The notes beneath the pieces are model-generated. The model saw only the letters and a program-made list of their open reading frames with translations. It was not told the DNA's origin and ran no database searches. Shown here one piece after another: positions 27,268 to 36,197 of a stretch of 64,000 bases of DNA (its first letter is position 1; each line of letters opens with the position of its first letter). The DNA is from Bradyrhizobium archetypum (GTDB taxonomy: Bacteria > Pseudomonadota > Alphaproteobacteria > Rhizobiales > Xanthobacteraceae): assembly GCF_013114835.1 (NCBI RefSeq), contig NZ_JAAVLW010000004.1, forward strand, positions 1 to 64,000, given 5' to 3'. The position numbers and the translations under genes were made by a program.

Positions 27268-27281
27268 ATCGTAACAAACAA

Positions 27282-27313
27282 CAAAAAAACGCCGGCATGC
27301 TGCCGGCGTTTTG
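27282..27313. terminator. Bidirectional intrinsic terminator
   Basis: A stem AACGCCGGCA (27288-27297) with TGCCGGCGTT (27301-27310) and a three-base loop, with an A-run on the left and T-run on the right. It can stop both the + strand lipoprotein gene and the convergent cheZ-like gene. Confidence 0.88.
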
Positions 27314-27337
27314 ATTAGCGCGCGTTAACCAGCCCGA

Positions 27338-28114
27338 TCAATCGAACAGCGCGTCGATATCGTCCTGCGAGGCATGGCCGACGTCGCCGTCGAGCTTCGG
27401 GCCGTTGAGCAGCTTGGCGTCGCCTTCGCGGGTGTCGACGATCGGCGCGGCGTGCGCCTTGATGGCGTCGACGCCGCCCCAGATGTCCATCATCGTGTAG
27501 ATGTGCTGCTCGATGAACTTCATCGTGGTCATCACCTTGCTGATGCGCTGGCCGGTGAGGTCCTGGAAGTTGCAGGCTTCGAAAATCGAGACGACGCGCT
27601 CCTGGATTTCCTCGCTGAGCAGCTTCTGCTGATCGGGCGAGATGTTCTTCGACAGCGCGGTTGCCGCCTGGTCGATCGCTTCGGTGGCTTCCAGAATCTG
27701 CTGGGTGGCCTGTTCGGTGCCGCCGACGACGGCGCCGAGTTCGCCGTTGACCTTGGCCATTTCCTGGCCGTCAAAGCTCTTGCCGTGCAGGGTGGCGATC
27801 TCGCGCTTGGTGCGGTTGATGGCGTCGTGAATGAGGTCGAGCTCGACCTTCAGCTTCTCGCACTGCTCGATCTGGGCGCGATAGGTTTCGAGGAGCGCGT
27901 GGGATTCGGCAATCTCGCGCGCAACATCCGCGACCTCGGTCCCGGCGGCGCGGACGTGGCCGAAGCTTGCCATCTGTGCGCGGATCGCGCGCAGCTCAGC
28001 CATGATCTCACGGTGCATCGGCCCGATCTCGCCGCCTTCGACGGCAGGCATGACGATTGGCGTGTCGCCCAGAATGGCTTGTTCGATACGAAAACGTTTG
28101 CGATTGACCGACAT
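27338..28114 (-). CDS. cheZ: CheZ-like chemotaxis protein phosphatase
   Basis: 258 residues from ATG 28114, preceded by GGGGTGGGA. The body is a long, mostly helical coil (residues about 60-180). Near residue 180 comes the CheZ active-site segment FEACNFQDLTGQRISKVM, including the catalytic Asp/Gln pair DLTGQ. The C-terminal peptide SQDDIDALFD matches the CheY-docking tail of CheZ. It should dephosphorylate CheY-P. No other che or flagellar gene is in the window, so it stands alone here. Confidence 0.85.
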   Translation of the reverse strand: MSVNRKRFRIEQAILGDTPIVMPAVEGGEIGPMHREIMAELRAIRAQMASFGHVRAAGTEVADVAREIAESHALLETYRAQIEQCEKLKVELDLIHDAINRTKREIATLHGKSFDGQEMAKVNGELGAVVGGTEQATQQILEATEAIDQAATALSKNISPDQQKLLSEEIQERVVSIFEACNFQDLTGQRISKVMTTMKFIEQHIYTMMDIWGGVDAIKAHAAPIVDTREGDAKLLNGPKLDGDVGHASQDDIDALFD

Positions 28115-28422
28115 GAGTTTTTCCCACCCCTTCATTGCCGAGGTGTTCTAAACCATGGCGATTTAACGTCAGGTTCACGGCGCAATATCGCGTGCCGGCG
28201 ATTTGTCCCCGGCCGCACACCGGCGGTTAACCATGCGGATGCCGCGTTCACGCAAAATAAACGCTATCGGGCAAATCCACACGCGATTGCCGACGTGGTG
28301 AATCGAAATGCCGGATCTGTTTACCAAACCGATTAGGTTTTGATTTGTATTGATCGCGTGCAGCGGCGCATCGGCCGCGAGCCCCAGCGAACCCGCAGTG
28401 ACGAACAGTACAGAGTACGTCG
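28115..28422. other. Divergent intergenic region between cheZ and the L,D-transpeptidase gene
   Basis: A 308-base gap with no gene. A possible CtrA-like site, TTAA-N7-TTCA, lies at 28163-28177, one mismatch from TTAA-N7-TTAA and about 50 bases upstream of cheZ. No convincing -35/-10 pair stands out. The site is weak evidence only. Confidence 0.4.
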
Positions 28423-29214
28423 ATGTCCGGAAAAATCACTTTAGCGCTCCTCGCGAGCGTGTTTTGCCTTTGCTTTACCGGTGAGGCTTCAGCGATCGAC
28501 GCCTCATCATCAACCGAACCTAACGTGATCTATGCGCACCGGCCCGCGCCGCCGGTGCGCATAGCGTCTAGCGAACGATCCAACATGGGTGGCGGCTTCA
28601 TCGAATTCCTGTTCGGCGATCTGCCGCAGGGCGGACGCTATCGGCAGCCCGTCTACCAGCAGCAGCCGGATTACGGCTACGGCGGCCGGCGCACATTGCT
28701 GCCGCCGATGGATCCGCAGCACTCGATGCGGCGCGAGGAGGAAGTGGTTGACCCGGCGCAGTACCGGCTCGATCCGAAATTTGAAAAGCAGGTCGTCGAA
28801 TATCACGGCAAGGAAAATCCCGGCACCATCGTGATCGACACGCCGAACAAGTTCTTGTTTCTGGTGCAGGGCGACGGCAAGGCGCTGCGCTATGGCGTCG
28901 GCGTCGGTCGCCCCGGCTTCACCTGGTCGGGCGTCAAGACGATCTCGGCGAAGAAGGAATGGCCGGCCTGGACGCCGCCACCGGAAATGCTGGCGCGCCG
29001 TCCCGACCTGCCGCGCTACATGGAGGGCGGTCCGGATAACCCGCTCGGCGCACGCGCGATGTATCTCGGTTCCTCGCTCTACCGCATCCACGGCTCCAAC
29101 GAGCCCTGGACGATCGGCACCAATGTCTCGTCCGGTTGCATCCGGATGCGCAACGAGGACGTGATCGATCTCTACGGCCGCGTCGGCGTGGGAGCGAAGG
29201 TGGTGGTGATCTGA
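28423..29214 (+). CDS. Periplasmic L,D-transpeptidase (YkuD domain)
   Basis: 263 residues. Signal peptide about residues 1-24 (ends EASA). A Pro/Tyr/Gln-rich linker precedes the YkuD catalytic domain, from about residue 125 (YHGKENPGTIVIDTPNKFLF). The active-site block is YRIHGSNEPWTIGTNVSSGC, whose His and Cys fit the HxG...SxGC(I/V)R motif, followed by IRMRNEDVIDLYGRV. It makes 3-3 peptidoglycan cross-links or attaches proteins to the wall. A terminator follows 22 bases later. Confidence 0.92.
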   Translation: MSGKITLALLASVFCLCFTGEASAIDASSSTEPNVIYAHRPAPPVRIASSERSNMGGGFIEFLFGDLPQGGRYRQPVYQQQPDYGYGGRRTLLPPMDPQHSMRREEEVVDPAQYRLDPKFEKQVVEYHGKENPGTIVIDTPNKFLFLVQGDGKALRYGVGVGRPGFTWSGVKTISAKKEWPAWTPPPEMLARRPDLPRYMEGGPDNPLGARAMYLGSSLYRIHGSNEPWTIGTNVSSGCIRMRNEDVIDLYGRVGVGAKVVVI

Positions 29215-29236
29215 GTTTCGTGTCGCTAAGAATCAA

Positions 29237-29268
29237 AACGGCCGCCGGTCGGGCGGCCGTTTCCGTTT
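29237..29268 (+). terminator. Intrinsic terminator after the L,D-transpeptidase gene
   Basis: A 10-bp stem AACGGCCGCC (29237-29246) with GGCGGCCGTT (29252-29261), a five-base loop, then ttccgtttt. The left A-run lets it also serve the convergent gene. Confidence 0.85.
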
Positions 29269-29284
29269 TCATCCCCGGCGCGTG

Positions 29285-30106
29285 TCACGCGTAATCGCTG
29301 TCGCTGCCGCCGTCGTCACCGTCAAAATCGTCGGAATCATGATCCATGTCGTCGCCTTCCTCGTGCGACGCCTGATCAAAGAATCCCTGCCGCGAACCAT
29401 AATCTTCGTTGCTGTCGGCACGCCGGCTCGACGAGCCGATGTCGTTGATGCCGGCGTCGCGCGCCAGGTCGCCGCCGGACTGATCGCCCCACGGCCTGCG
29501 GTCTTCGACGCCGCCGCTGTGGCCCGCGGTATCGCCGAACGCCTGGTGGTTGCCGCCACCCATCATCGAGCGGATGCTGCTCGCCAGCAGCGAGCCGCCG
29601 ACCACGCCGGCCGCAGCCGCCGCCGCCGTTCCGAGGAACGAGCCGCCACCGCCGAACGCGGACGGCTGCTGCTGTGCGCCGCCATAGGGCTGGCCGTAAG
29701 CCGGCTGATTGTAGGGTGCGCCCCCTTGCGTCTGCTGCAGCACCTGGCCGCTATTCCATGTCGGCCGGTTGCCCATCTCGGGCGCGCGGACGTTCGGCAC
29801 CGAGCCATGCGACGCACTTTGCGGCTGGCTCTGTCCGAAGATCGCGTCGCGCATCGAATCGAGGAAGCCGCCGGATTGGTTTTGCTGACCGGCCGCCGCC
29901 GCTTCCAATTCCTGAATGCGCATGTCGGCGCGCTTCAGCGCTTCGTCCTGCACCAGCGTGGTTTGCACCAGTGCATAGACCGCGTTGGGCGCGTTGCGCA
30001 GGCCCTGCATGATCGCCGACATCGCTTCCGGATCACGCTTGGCGCTTTCCAGCTTGGCGAGCCGGTCGAAAAGATCGTCAATCAGTTGGCGTTCTTGCGG
30101 TGTCAT
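29285..30106 (-). CDS. DUF2076 domain-containing protein
   Basis: 273 residues from ATG 30106 (MTPQERQLIDDLFDRLAKLE), with GGAGAGGG upstream. The first 90 residues are a helical domain of the DUF2076 type (NAPNAVYALVQTTLVQDEAL, then KRADMRIQELEAA). The middle is Gln/Pro/Gly-rich and disordered. A Gly/Ala hydrophobic segment (FLGTAAAAAAGVVGGSLLAS) may insert in the membrane. The end is very acidic (SHEEGDDMDHDSDDFDGDD). The function of the family is unknown; it is often a periplasmic ligand-binding sensor-like protein. Confidence 0.82.
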   Translation of the reverse strand: MTPQERQLIDDLFDRLAKLESAKRDPEAMSAIMQGLRNAPNAVYALVQTTLVQDEALKRADMRIQELEAAAAGQQNQSGGFLDSMRDAIFGQSQPQSASHGSVPNVRAPEMGNRPTWNSGQVLQQTQGGAPYNQPAYGQPYGGAQQQPSAFGGGGSFLGTAAAAAAGVVGGSLLASSIRSMMGGGNHQAFGDTAGHSGGVEDRRPWGDQSGGDLARDAGINDIGSSSRRADSNEDYGSRQGFFDQASHEEGDDMDHDSDDFDGDDGGSDSDYA

Positions 30107-30238
30107 GGCCCTCTCCATCGCGTCGCGTGGCAATCGACGCGCGGGAAGATGTAAGATGGGCTTTGTGTCGCAAGTAGTGGGCGGCCGAATTAAATTTTGG
30201 TATGCGACAAAACGCCGGGCGGATTTTGTCGAAGCGTC

Positions 30239-31081
30239 TCAGCTCAATGTAACTTTATTCGCCGCCAGCAATGCCGGGAATTGATCGCTGGCGAGATAGC
30301 CGTGTTCCGCCTCGCGCTGGGTGGTCAGGGGATCGAGGCTCGCGAGCGTTTCGTCGACAAAACCGGGATGGCACATCACGAGCCCGCCATCGGGCAATCC
30401 TTCCAGGAACTGATCCATCAGCACGCCAAAATCGGACTGCTTCGAAAAATCATAGGCGCCGGCGAAGGCGGGGTTGAACGCGATGTCAGCACGGGCGGCA
30501 CGCTTGCGGAATTGCGCGCTGAGAATGTCGAGCACGAGCGCCTTGGGCGTGCCGAGCAGCTTGGCCAATGGTTTGCGGCGTCCACCCTGCCGGACCCAGG
30601 CGCCGGGGACGGCCTGTTTCACCGCGCGCAAAAAGCCGTCGCGCACCTGCGGGAACAGTTGCACGTGTTGATGGCCGTCGACGAAGTCGGGCGCGCGGCC
30701 GAACAATTCCCTGAAGGCCGCAAGCTGCGCTGCGACTTCATCCTCGATCAGGCCTGGATCGAGCCGGCGCAGCAGGCCCGCGCGCAGCATTTTCGGAAAC
30801 GGCAGGAACAGGCCGCCATCGAGCGGGCGGAAATGCATTGTCAGCGGACGGAACGGCGCCGAGAGCGTCACGTGCAGCCCGATCGCGCAACGCGGGCTCG
30901 CCGCCGCGACATCCTGCAAGGCTGCGACCTCAGCGCGACCGATCGCAGGTCCCACCACCATCGCAGAGGTGGCATTGAGACGCCGGCGCGAGATCAGATC
31001 GCGGATCGCGCGGTTGACGCCCTCGCTAAGCCCGTAATCGTCGGCGCACAGCCAGATCCGGCGCAGCGCGGCGTCGTTCAT
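30239..31081 (-). CDS. hpnK: ChbG/HpnK-family deacetylase
   Basis: 280 residues. The YdjC/ChbG carbohydrate-deacetylase fold shows the metal-binding motif CADDYGLSEGVNRAI near residues 12-26, IGLHVTLSAP (His) and VDGHQHVQLFPQVR (two His). The HpnK subgroup is linked to hopanoid biosynthesis in these bacteria. Its ATG overlaps the stop of the glycosyltransferase gene by four bases, so the pair is translated together. The sugar or lipid substrate is not shown by the sequence. Confidence 0.82.
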   Translation of the reverse strand: MNDAALRRIWLCADDYGLSEGVNRAIRDLISRRRLNATSAMVVGPAIGRAEVAALQDVAAASPRCAIGLHVTLSAPFRPLTMHFRPLDGGLFLPFPKMLRAGLLRRLDPGLIEDEVAAQLAAFRELFGRAPDFVDGHQHVQLFPQVRDGFLRAVKQAVPGAWVRQGGRRKPLAKLLGTPKALVLDILSAQFRKRAARADIAFNPAFAGAYDFSKQSDFGVLMDQFLEGLPDGGLVMCHPGFVDETLASLDPLTTQREAEHGYLASDQFPALLAANKVTLS

Positions 31082-32121
31082 TCGGCGGCGGTCCGCTCGG
31101 CGTTCACCGCCGTCTCGCCATCGGAACGCTTTTCGGTGTGCTCGGCGACGAAGTAGATCGGACGCGCCTTCAGCTCGGAGAGGATCTTGCCGATATATTC
31201 GCCGACGATGCCGATCATGATGAGCTGCACGCCGCCGATCGTCATCAGGCCGATCATCAGCGAGGGATAGCCGGGTACCTGCTTGCCGGTGGTCCAGACC
31301 TCCCAGAGAATGGTCAGCCCGAATATGAAGGCGCTGATCGCGAGCAGCACGCCGAGCAGGCTGGCAAAGCGCAGCGGCGCCACTGAGAACGACGTCAGCC
31401 CCTCGATCGACAGGCCGATCAGCCGGCCCGGGCTGAACGTGGTGACGCCGTGCGCGCGCGGCGCCGGCTCATAATCGACGCGGATCTGGCGGAAGCCGAT
31501 CCAGTTCGACAGGCCCTTGAAGAAGCGGTTGCGCTCAGGCAACTGGCGCAGCGCAGCCGCCGCGCGTGGCGACAGCAGGCGGAAATCGCCGGCATCCTCG
31601 GGAATCTTCTGCCGCGCGCCCCAGTTGATCAGCGCGTAGAAGCCGTGCACCGCCTGACGGCGCAGGAACGATTCATTGTCGCGATGTGCCTTCGCGGTAT
31701 AGACGACGTCGTAGCCGTCATCGATCCAGTGCGCGACGAGCTTCTCGACCATATCAGGCGGATGCTGGCCGTCGCCGTCCATGAACAGCACCGCGCCGCG
31801 GCGGGCATGGTCGAGCCCCGCCATCAGCGCCGCCTCCTTGCCGAAATTGCGCGACAGCGACACTACCTGGACGTCGAGGCTATCGGCTTTAAGCGAGCGC
31901 GCGATCGACAGCGTATTGTCGGCGCTGCCGTCGTCGATATAGACGACTTCGCAGGTAAGGCCGTAACGCGCCTGCAGCGTGCCGGCGAGGCCGATTAGCC
32001 GCTCGTGCAGCAAAGCGAGCCCCGCTGCCTCGTTGTATAGCGGGACGACAATCGACAGGCCCTGCGCCGCGGCGCCGGCCGCGGTCGTCGAAAGGCGAGA
32101 AACGTCAGAGCCGAGCGTCAT
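31078..32121 (-). CDS. Family 2 glycosyltransferase with C-terminal membrane anchor (DPM1/GtrB-like)
   Basis: 347 residues from ATG 32121; TTG 32145 is also possible. The GT-A domain shows LSIVVPLYNEAAGLALLHER, VVYIDDGSADNTLSIA, SRNFGKEAALMAGLDHARRG and FMDGDGQHPP (the DxD-like Asp). Two membrane helices follow, from about residue 220 (FASLLGVLLAISAFIFGLTI, then GGVQLIMIGIVGEYIGKIL). This is the plan of polyprenyl-phosphate sugar transferases (GtrB/ArnC). It is coupled to the HpnK-like gene by a four-base overlap. Confidence 0.9.
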   Translation of the reverse strand: MTLGSDVSRLSTTAAGAAAQGLSIVVPLYNEAAGLALLHERLIGLAGTLQARYGLTCEVVYIDDGSADNTLSIARSLKADSLDVQVVSLSRNFGKEAALMAGLDHARRGAVLFMDGDGQHPPDMVEKLVAHWIDDGYDVVYTAKAHRDNESFLRRQAVHGFYALINWGARQKIPEDAGDFRLLSPRAAAALRQLPERNRFFKGLSNWIGFRQIRVDYEPAPRAHGVTTFSPGRLIGLSIEGLTSFSVAPLRFASLLGVLLAISAFIFGLTILWEVWTTGKQVPGYPSLMIGLMTIGGVQLIMIGIVGEYIGKILSELKARPIYFVAEHTEKRSDGETAVNAERTAAE

Positions 32122-32197
32122 CAATCGGGTCCCAGGATCATCCAACCATATATGTTACCTGCGCGAGGCTGTCGCAACGATGAACGAAACGGCAGCC

Positions 32198-33175
32198 CTA
32201 TTGCCGCAAGAAGGCTTCGAGCTTGGCAAATAGCGGATTTTCGCGGTCGAGCACATAATCGAGCGAGGCGATCGAAACCGTGTCGGCGCCGTGCTCGCGC
32301 AGGAAGCTGCCGAGTGCATAGAGGTGCACCGGCGGGCAGTGCAGCGTCAGCATGCCGGAGGAGGTCGGCCCGCCGAACGGCGCCACGACGCCGAAACGGT
32401 TGTGCGCCTCGTTAAGCAGCGCCTCATTGCAGCCGGCGAAGCGCGTTCGCACCTCGCGGTACTTGCTGGCCCGCGCTCGAGCTGCGATGTGATCGAGGAT
32501 GACGCGGGCGGTCTCGCGGGCAGCAGGCGACCAGTCGGCATCGCGGGACGCCACGAGGTTGGCCTGGCTGCGCAGGATCACGCCGTCGTCGAGCACCTTC
32601 AGCCCATTGGCGGCCAACGTGGCGCCGGTTGTGGTGATATCGACAATCATCTCGGCGGTGCCTACCGCGGGCGCGCCTTCGGTGGCACCGGCGCTCTCGA
32701 CAATGCGGTAGTCGACCACGCCGTGGGCGGCGAAGAAGCTGCGCGTCAGGTTGATGTATTTGGTCGCGACCCGCATCCGCCGGTTATGCTGGGCACGGAA
32801 GCCGGTGGTGACGTCGTCGAGGTCGGCCATGGTGCGGACGTCGATCCAGGCCTGCGGCACTGCGGCGACGACATTGGCGTTGCCGAAGCCGAGGCCGTCG
32901 ATCAACAGCACGCGCTTGTCTGCATCGGGGATGCTTTCGCGCAAGAGATCTTCGCCGGTAACGCCGAGATGCACCATGCCGCGCGCGAGCTGTGAGGCAA
33001 TCTCGCTCGCGGAGAGATAGGCGATCTCGACATTGTCGAGGCCTGCGATGGTGCCGCGATAGTCGCGCGCGCCGCGCGGCTTTGCCAGCGAGAGGCCAGC
33101 GCTCGTGAAGAAAGCTTCGGCGTTTTCCTGCAGGCGGCCCTTGGAGGGAACGGCGAGAACGAAGGGGGCAGTCAT
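32198..33175 (-). CDS. hisG: ATP phosphoribosyltransferase catalytic subunit HisG
   Basis: 325 residues. The start [19 protein letters not shown] and the PRPP-binding block [18 protein letters not shown] are typical. It makes N1-(5-phosphoribosyl)-ATP, the first step of histidine synthesis. At 325 residues it is longer than classical short HisG (about 210-230), as in some alphaproteobacteria, with an additional C-terminal region. Its start overlaps the hisZ stop by four bases, which fits HisG acting as a complex with HisZ. Confidence 0.95.
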   Translation of the reverse strand: MTAPFVLAVPSKGRLQENAEAFFTSAGLSLAKPRGARDYRGTIAGLDNVEIAYLSASEIASQLARGMVHLGVTGEDLLRESIPDADKRVLLIDGLGFGNANVVAAVPQAWIDVRTMADLDDVTTGFRAQHNRRMRVATKYINLTRSFFAAHGVVDYRIVESAGATEGAPAVGTAEMIVDITTTGATLAANGLKVLDDGVILRSQANLVASRDADWSPAARETARVILDHIAARARASKYREVRTRFAGCNEALLNEAHNRFGVVAPFGGPTSSGMLTLHCPPVHLYALGSFLREHGADTVSIASLDYVLDRENPLFAKLEAFLRQ

Positions 33176-34338
33176 GCGGCGCTCCCTTGCGCGCTGGACA
33201 GGCCGAGCTGCGTCAGCGCCTCGATCCAGACCGAGAAGCCGACCGCCGGGATCGGCGTCGCTGAGCCGAGCTGCGTCATCAGCCCGTCATAGCGCCCGCC
33301 CCCCACCAGCGGCTCGACGCCGTTGCTCTTGGCGTGCAGTTCGAATTCGAAGCCTGTGTAGTAATCGAGCCCGCGGCCGAACGAGGTGGAGAACCGCGTC
33401 AGCTTGGTGTCGATGCCGCGCGCGACCATAAAGCCGATACGGCTCTCGAGCTGGTCGATCGCGGCTGCAAGATCGAGCCTGGCATCGGATGCAAGCGCGC
33501 GCAGTTGCGTCACCGATTCGTCGGGATCGCCCGCAATCGCGAGGAAGCGCTTGATGATCGCAACGGCATCGCGTGGCAGCGCGCCGCCCTTCAAGGTCGA
33601 TTGTTCGAGAAAGCGGTCGGCGATTTCGTCGACGGTGCGGCCCCCGACATTGGTGGTGCCGGCAATCGACATCAGGTCGGTGACCAGCGCGAGTGCCGCC
33701 TTGCGGTCGGAGCCGGCGAGGGCGGCCAGCACCCCCTCATATTCGTTATGGCCGGGTGCGGTCGCAAGCGTCAGCCGCTCGATGTCCTCGGTCAGGCTGA
33801 CCTTGCGGTTGAAGTCCTTGATCAGCCGCCGCCGCCACACCGGATAGAGGTCGAGCGCGTCGATCAGCGCATTGAACAGCGCGACGTCGCCGGTGCGGAT
33901 TTCGACGTCCTTCAGTCCGAAGGCTGCGGTCGCTTCCAGCGCCAGCGCCAGCATTTCGGCATCCGCCGCGGCGCGGTCCTGCCGGCCGAAGGATTCAATG
34001 CCGGCCTGCAGGAACTCGCTGGGCCGGCCGCCGCGATAGCGGAACACCGGCCCGAGATAGCAAAAGCCCGCCGGCTTCCCGGCACGTTCCGAGGCAAGAT
34101 AGTCCCGCGCCACCGGAATGGTGAGGTCGGGGCGCAGGCACAGTTCCTCGCCGGACGCGTCGGTGGTCAGGTAAAGGCTTTTGCGGATATCCTCGCCGGA
34201 GAGGTCGAGAAACGGCTCGGCCTGCTGCAGGATGGCCGGATGGGCCTGGACGTAGCCGCCTTGTGCAAACGACAATAGCAGCGCGTCCGCCCAGGCGGCG
34301 GACCCGGCAGCACCTTTAGCGGCGGCGGTCGCGGTCAT
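33172..34338 (-). CDS. hisZ: ATP phosphoribosyltransferase regulatory subunit HisZ
   Basis: 388 residues. It resembles histidyl-tRNA synthetase without the anticodon-binding domain. Class II synthetase-like motifs are visible ([46 protein letters not shown]). HisZ lacks tRNA charging activity and supports and regulates HisG. It is the upstream gene of the hisZ-hisG pair. Confidence 0.94.
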   Translation of the reverse strand: MTATAAAKGAAGSAAWADALLLSFAQGGYVQAHPAILQQAEPFLDLSGEDIRKSLYLTTDASGEELCLRPDLTIPVARDYLASERAGKPAGFCYLGPVFRYRGGRPSEFLQAGIESFGRQDRAAADAEMLALALEATAAFGLKDVEIRTGDVALFNALIDALDLYPVWRRRLIKDFNRKVSLTEDIERLTLATAPGHNEYEGVLAALAGSDRKAALALVTDLMSIAGTTNVGGRTVDEIADRFLEQSTLKGGALPRDAVAIIKRFLAIAGDPDESVTQLRALASDARLDLAAAIDQLESRIGFMVARGIDTKLTRFSTSFGRGLDYYTGFEFELHAKSNGVEPLVGGGRYDGLMTQLGSATPIPAVGFSVWIEALTQLGLSSAQGSAA

Positions 34339-34577
34339 TTCACGTCCAAATACCCGGAAAAACCGGGTTCCAGGGTTGTTTAGGGCTCCCTGGGGGTCCG
34401 GGGGCTCTTTGGCGCAGGCCTTAGCATGGCTGGACCGGCGTTTCGACAGGGATTGGCCAACTGAATTAATGGGCAGTGGCCATCAGCGGCGGTTCGGCAA
34501 GGGACTGACTGAGGTGAGCACGCTGCTCGGGCTCCCTCCCCCGCAAGGGGGGAACCCGTCAGCCGCTGCATCCCCGA

Positions 34578-35324
34578 CTAGCTCTGCCAATCGCCGAGCG
34601 CCGCCTGCACCAGCGCCAACGCGGCTACCGCTGCGGTATCGGCCCGTAGAATCCGCGGTCCCAATGACAGCCTGAGGATGCTCGGCTGGCGCAGGAGAAG
34701 CTCTCGCTCTTCTCCGGCAAAACCGCCCTCGGGGCCGATCAACACGTCGATCCCGGAGCTTGCGGCCTGCGCCGCCTGCAGCGCTTGCACTGGGCCGGTG
34801 ACGTCGCTCGCCTCGTCGCAGAACACGAGCAGGCGTCCGGCCTCGCGCTTGTCGAGATAGCGGGCGAGCGCGATAGGCTCGGCCACCGCGGCAAGGCTCA
34901 GGATGCCGCATTGCTCGGCGGCCTCGATGACATTGGCGCGCATCCGCTCGCTGTTGATCCGGGAGACCTGGGTATGCCGCGTCAGCACCGGCTGCAGAAC
35001 CGAGGCCCCCATCTCGACCGCCTTTTGCACCATGTAGTCGAGCCGCGCATGTTTCAGCGGCGCAAAGACGTAGGCGATGTCGGGCAGGCGATCCTGCGGC
35101 CGGGTCTGCGCGACGATCGCAAGGCCATCGGGCCGCTTGCGGCCCTCGATCGCGGCCCGCCATTCGCCGTCGCGACCGTTGAACACCAGGATGTTCTCGC
35201 CCGCCGAGAGCCGCAGCACGTTGCCCAGATAATTGCTCTGGTTGCGCTCCAGGGCGATTCTCTCGCCTTCCCGCAAGGGGGCATCGACGAACAGGCGAGT
35301 GGCGCGAAAATCGAGCTCGGGCAT
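34578..35324 (-). CDS. rsmE: 16S rRNA (uracil-1498-N3)-methyltransferase RsmE
   Basis: 248 residues, standard length. A SPOUT methyltransferase: the N-terminal PUA-like part is followed by the trefoil-knot domain. Family blocks include MVQKAVEMGASVLQPVLTRH, AAEQCGILSLAAVAEP, IDVLIGPEGGFAGEERELL and LGPRILRADTAAVAAL. It methylates N3 of U1498 in 16S rRNA. It is a single gene; the opposite-strand operon begins about 200 bases upstream. Confidence 0.96.
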   Translation of the reverse strand: MPELDFRATRLFVDAPLREGERIALERNQSNYLGNVLRLSAGENILVFNGRDGEWRAAIEGRKRPDGLAIVAQTRPQDRLPDIAYVFAPLKHARLDYMVQKAVEMGASVLQPVLTRHTQVSRINSERMRANVIEAAEQCGILSLAAVAEPIALARYLDKREAGRLLVFCDEASDVTGPVQALQAAQAASSGIDVLIGPEGGFAGEERELLLRQPSILRLSLGPRILRADTAAVAALALVQAALGDWQS

Positions 35325-35530
35325 CTCTTAGGTTCCGTTTCCGCGCCGCTTTTAACCTAAAGCGCTAGAATCCGGAGGTCATTTTTGGCTTTTGGGCGGC
35401 GTCGCGCCGCGCTGCTGCCCCAATCAACGGGTTGTTAAGGATCGGCAGGAATCGTAAAAAAGACCATCGCAAATCCGCTTCGTTTTCGAAGACGTTGGGG
35501 TTGCCTGACCTCGCCGGAGATACGCCCTTG

Positions 35531-36187
35531 ATGATTCGCCGCCTGATTGTGCAGCTGACTGCTGCCGCCGTGACGTTCCACGCGGGCCACGTCTTTGCGC
35601 AAGGTGCGTTTCCCGCGCCATTGCCGAACCAGAGCGCGGCCGCGGGCGGTGCTTCGCCGTTTCCACCGGTCAACGGCGCTGCGCCATCGGCATCGATCGG
35701 CGCTCCGGCGCCGTTCCCGACGGAGGGTGCTGCCCCGGTCTCCAAGGGATTCAGCGGGCCTCCGCCACAGGCTGCCGGCGGTCCGGCGGACGCCTGCATG
35801 AAGGGCTTCGTTCCCCTGCGCGAGGAAGCCGAGCGGCGCGGCAAGCTGATCAAGGCCGCGAGCGACCGCAAGGCGCCGCCGGATGAGGCTTGCAAGCTGA
35901 TCGGCAATTTCGGCCAGGCCGAATTGAAGATGATCAAATATGTCGAGACCAACTCGGCCAGGTGTGGAATTCCGCCGCAGATCGCCGAGCAGCTCAAGAA
36001 CGGTCACAAGAACACCGAGAAGATGCAGAAGCAGGTCTGCGCCGTCGCACAGCAGGCGGCTGCCAGGCCGGCCGGTCCCAGTCTCAGTGAAGTGCTCGGC
36101 TCGTCCGCGGCGCTCCCCGAGGCGCAGCCGGTCAAGAAAGGCGGCAGCACCTTCGATACGCTGAACGGCAACGTTCTCGCGCGATGA
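35531..36187 (+). CDS. Exported Cys-containing protein of unknown function, upstream of ubiA
   Basis: 218 residues from ATG 35531 (MIRRLIVQLTAAAVTFHAGH), with a signal peptide ending near VFAQ. A Pro/Ala/Gly linker precedes a conserved-looking helical part with four cysteines (ACMKGF, EACKL, ARCGIPPQ, KQVCAVA). The spacing suggests two disulfides in a small helical domain. It ends 10 bases before ubiA on the same strand, so it is probably co-transcribed with it. No function can be assigned. Confidence 0.7.
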   Translation: MIRRLIVQLTAAAVTFHAGHVFAQGAFPAPLPNQSAAAGGASPFPPVNGAAPSASIGAPAPFPTEGAAPVSKGFSGPPPQAAGGPADACMKGFVPLREEAERRGKLIKAASDRKAPPDEACKLIGNFGQAELKMIKYVETNSARCGIPPQIAEQLKNGHKNTEKMQKQVCAVAQQAAARPAGPSLSEVLGSSAALPEAQPVKKGGSTFDTLNGNVLAR

Positions 36188-36197
36188 CCCCGCTCCG

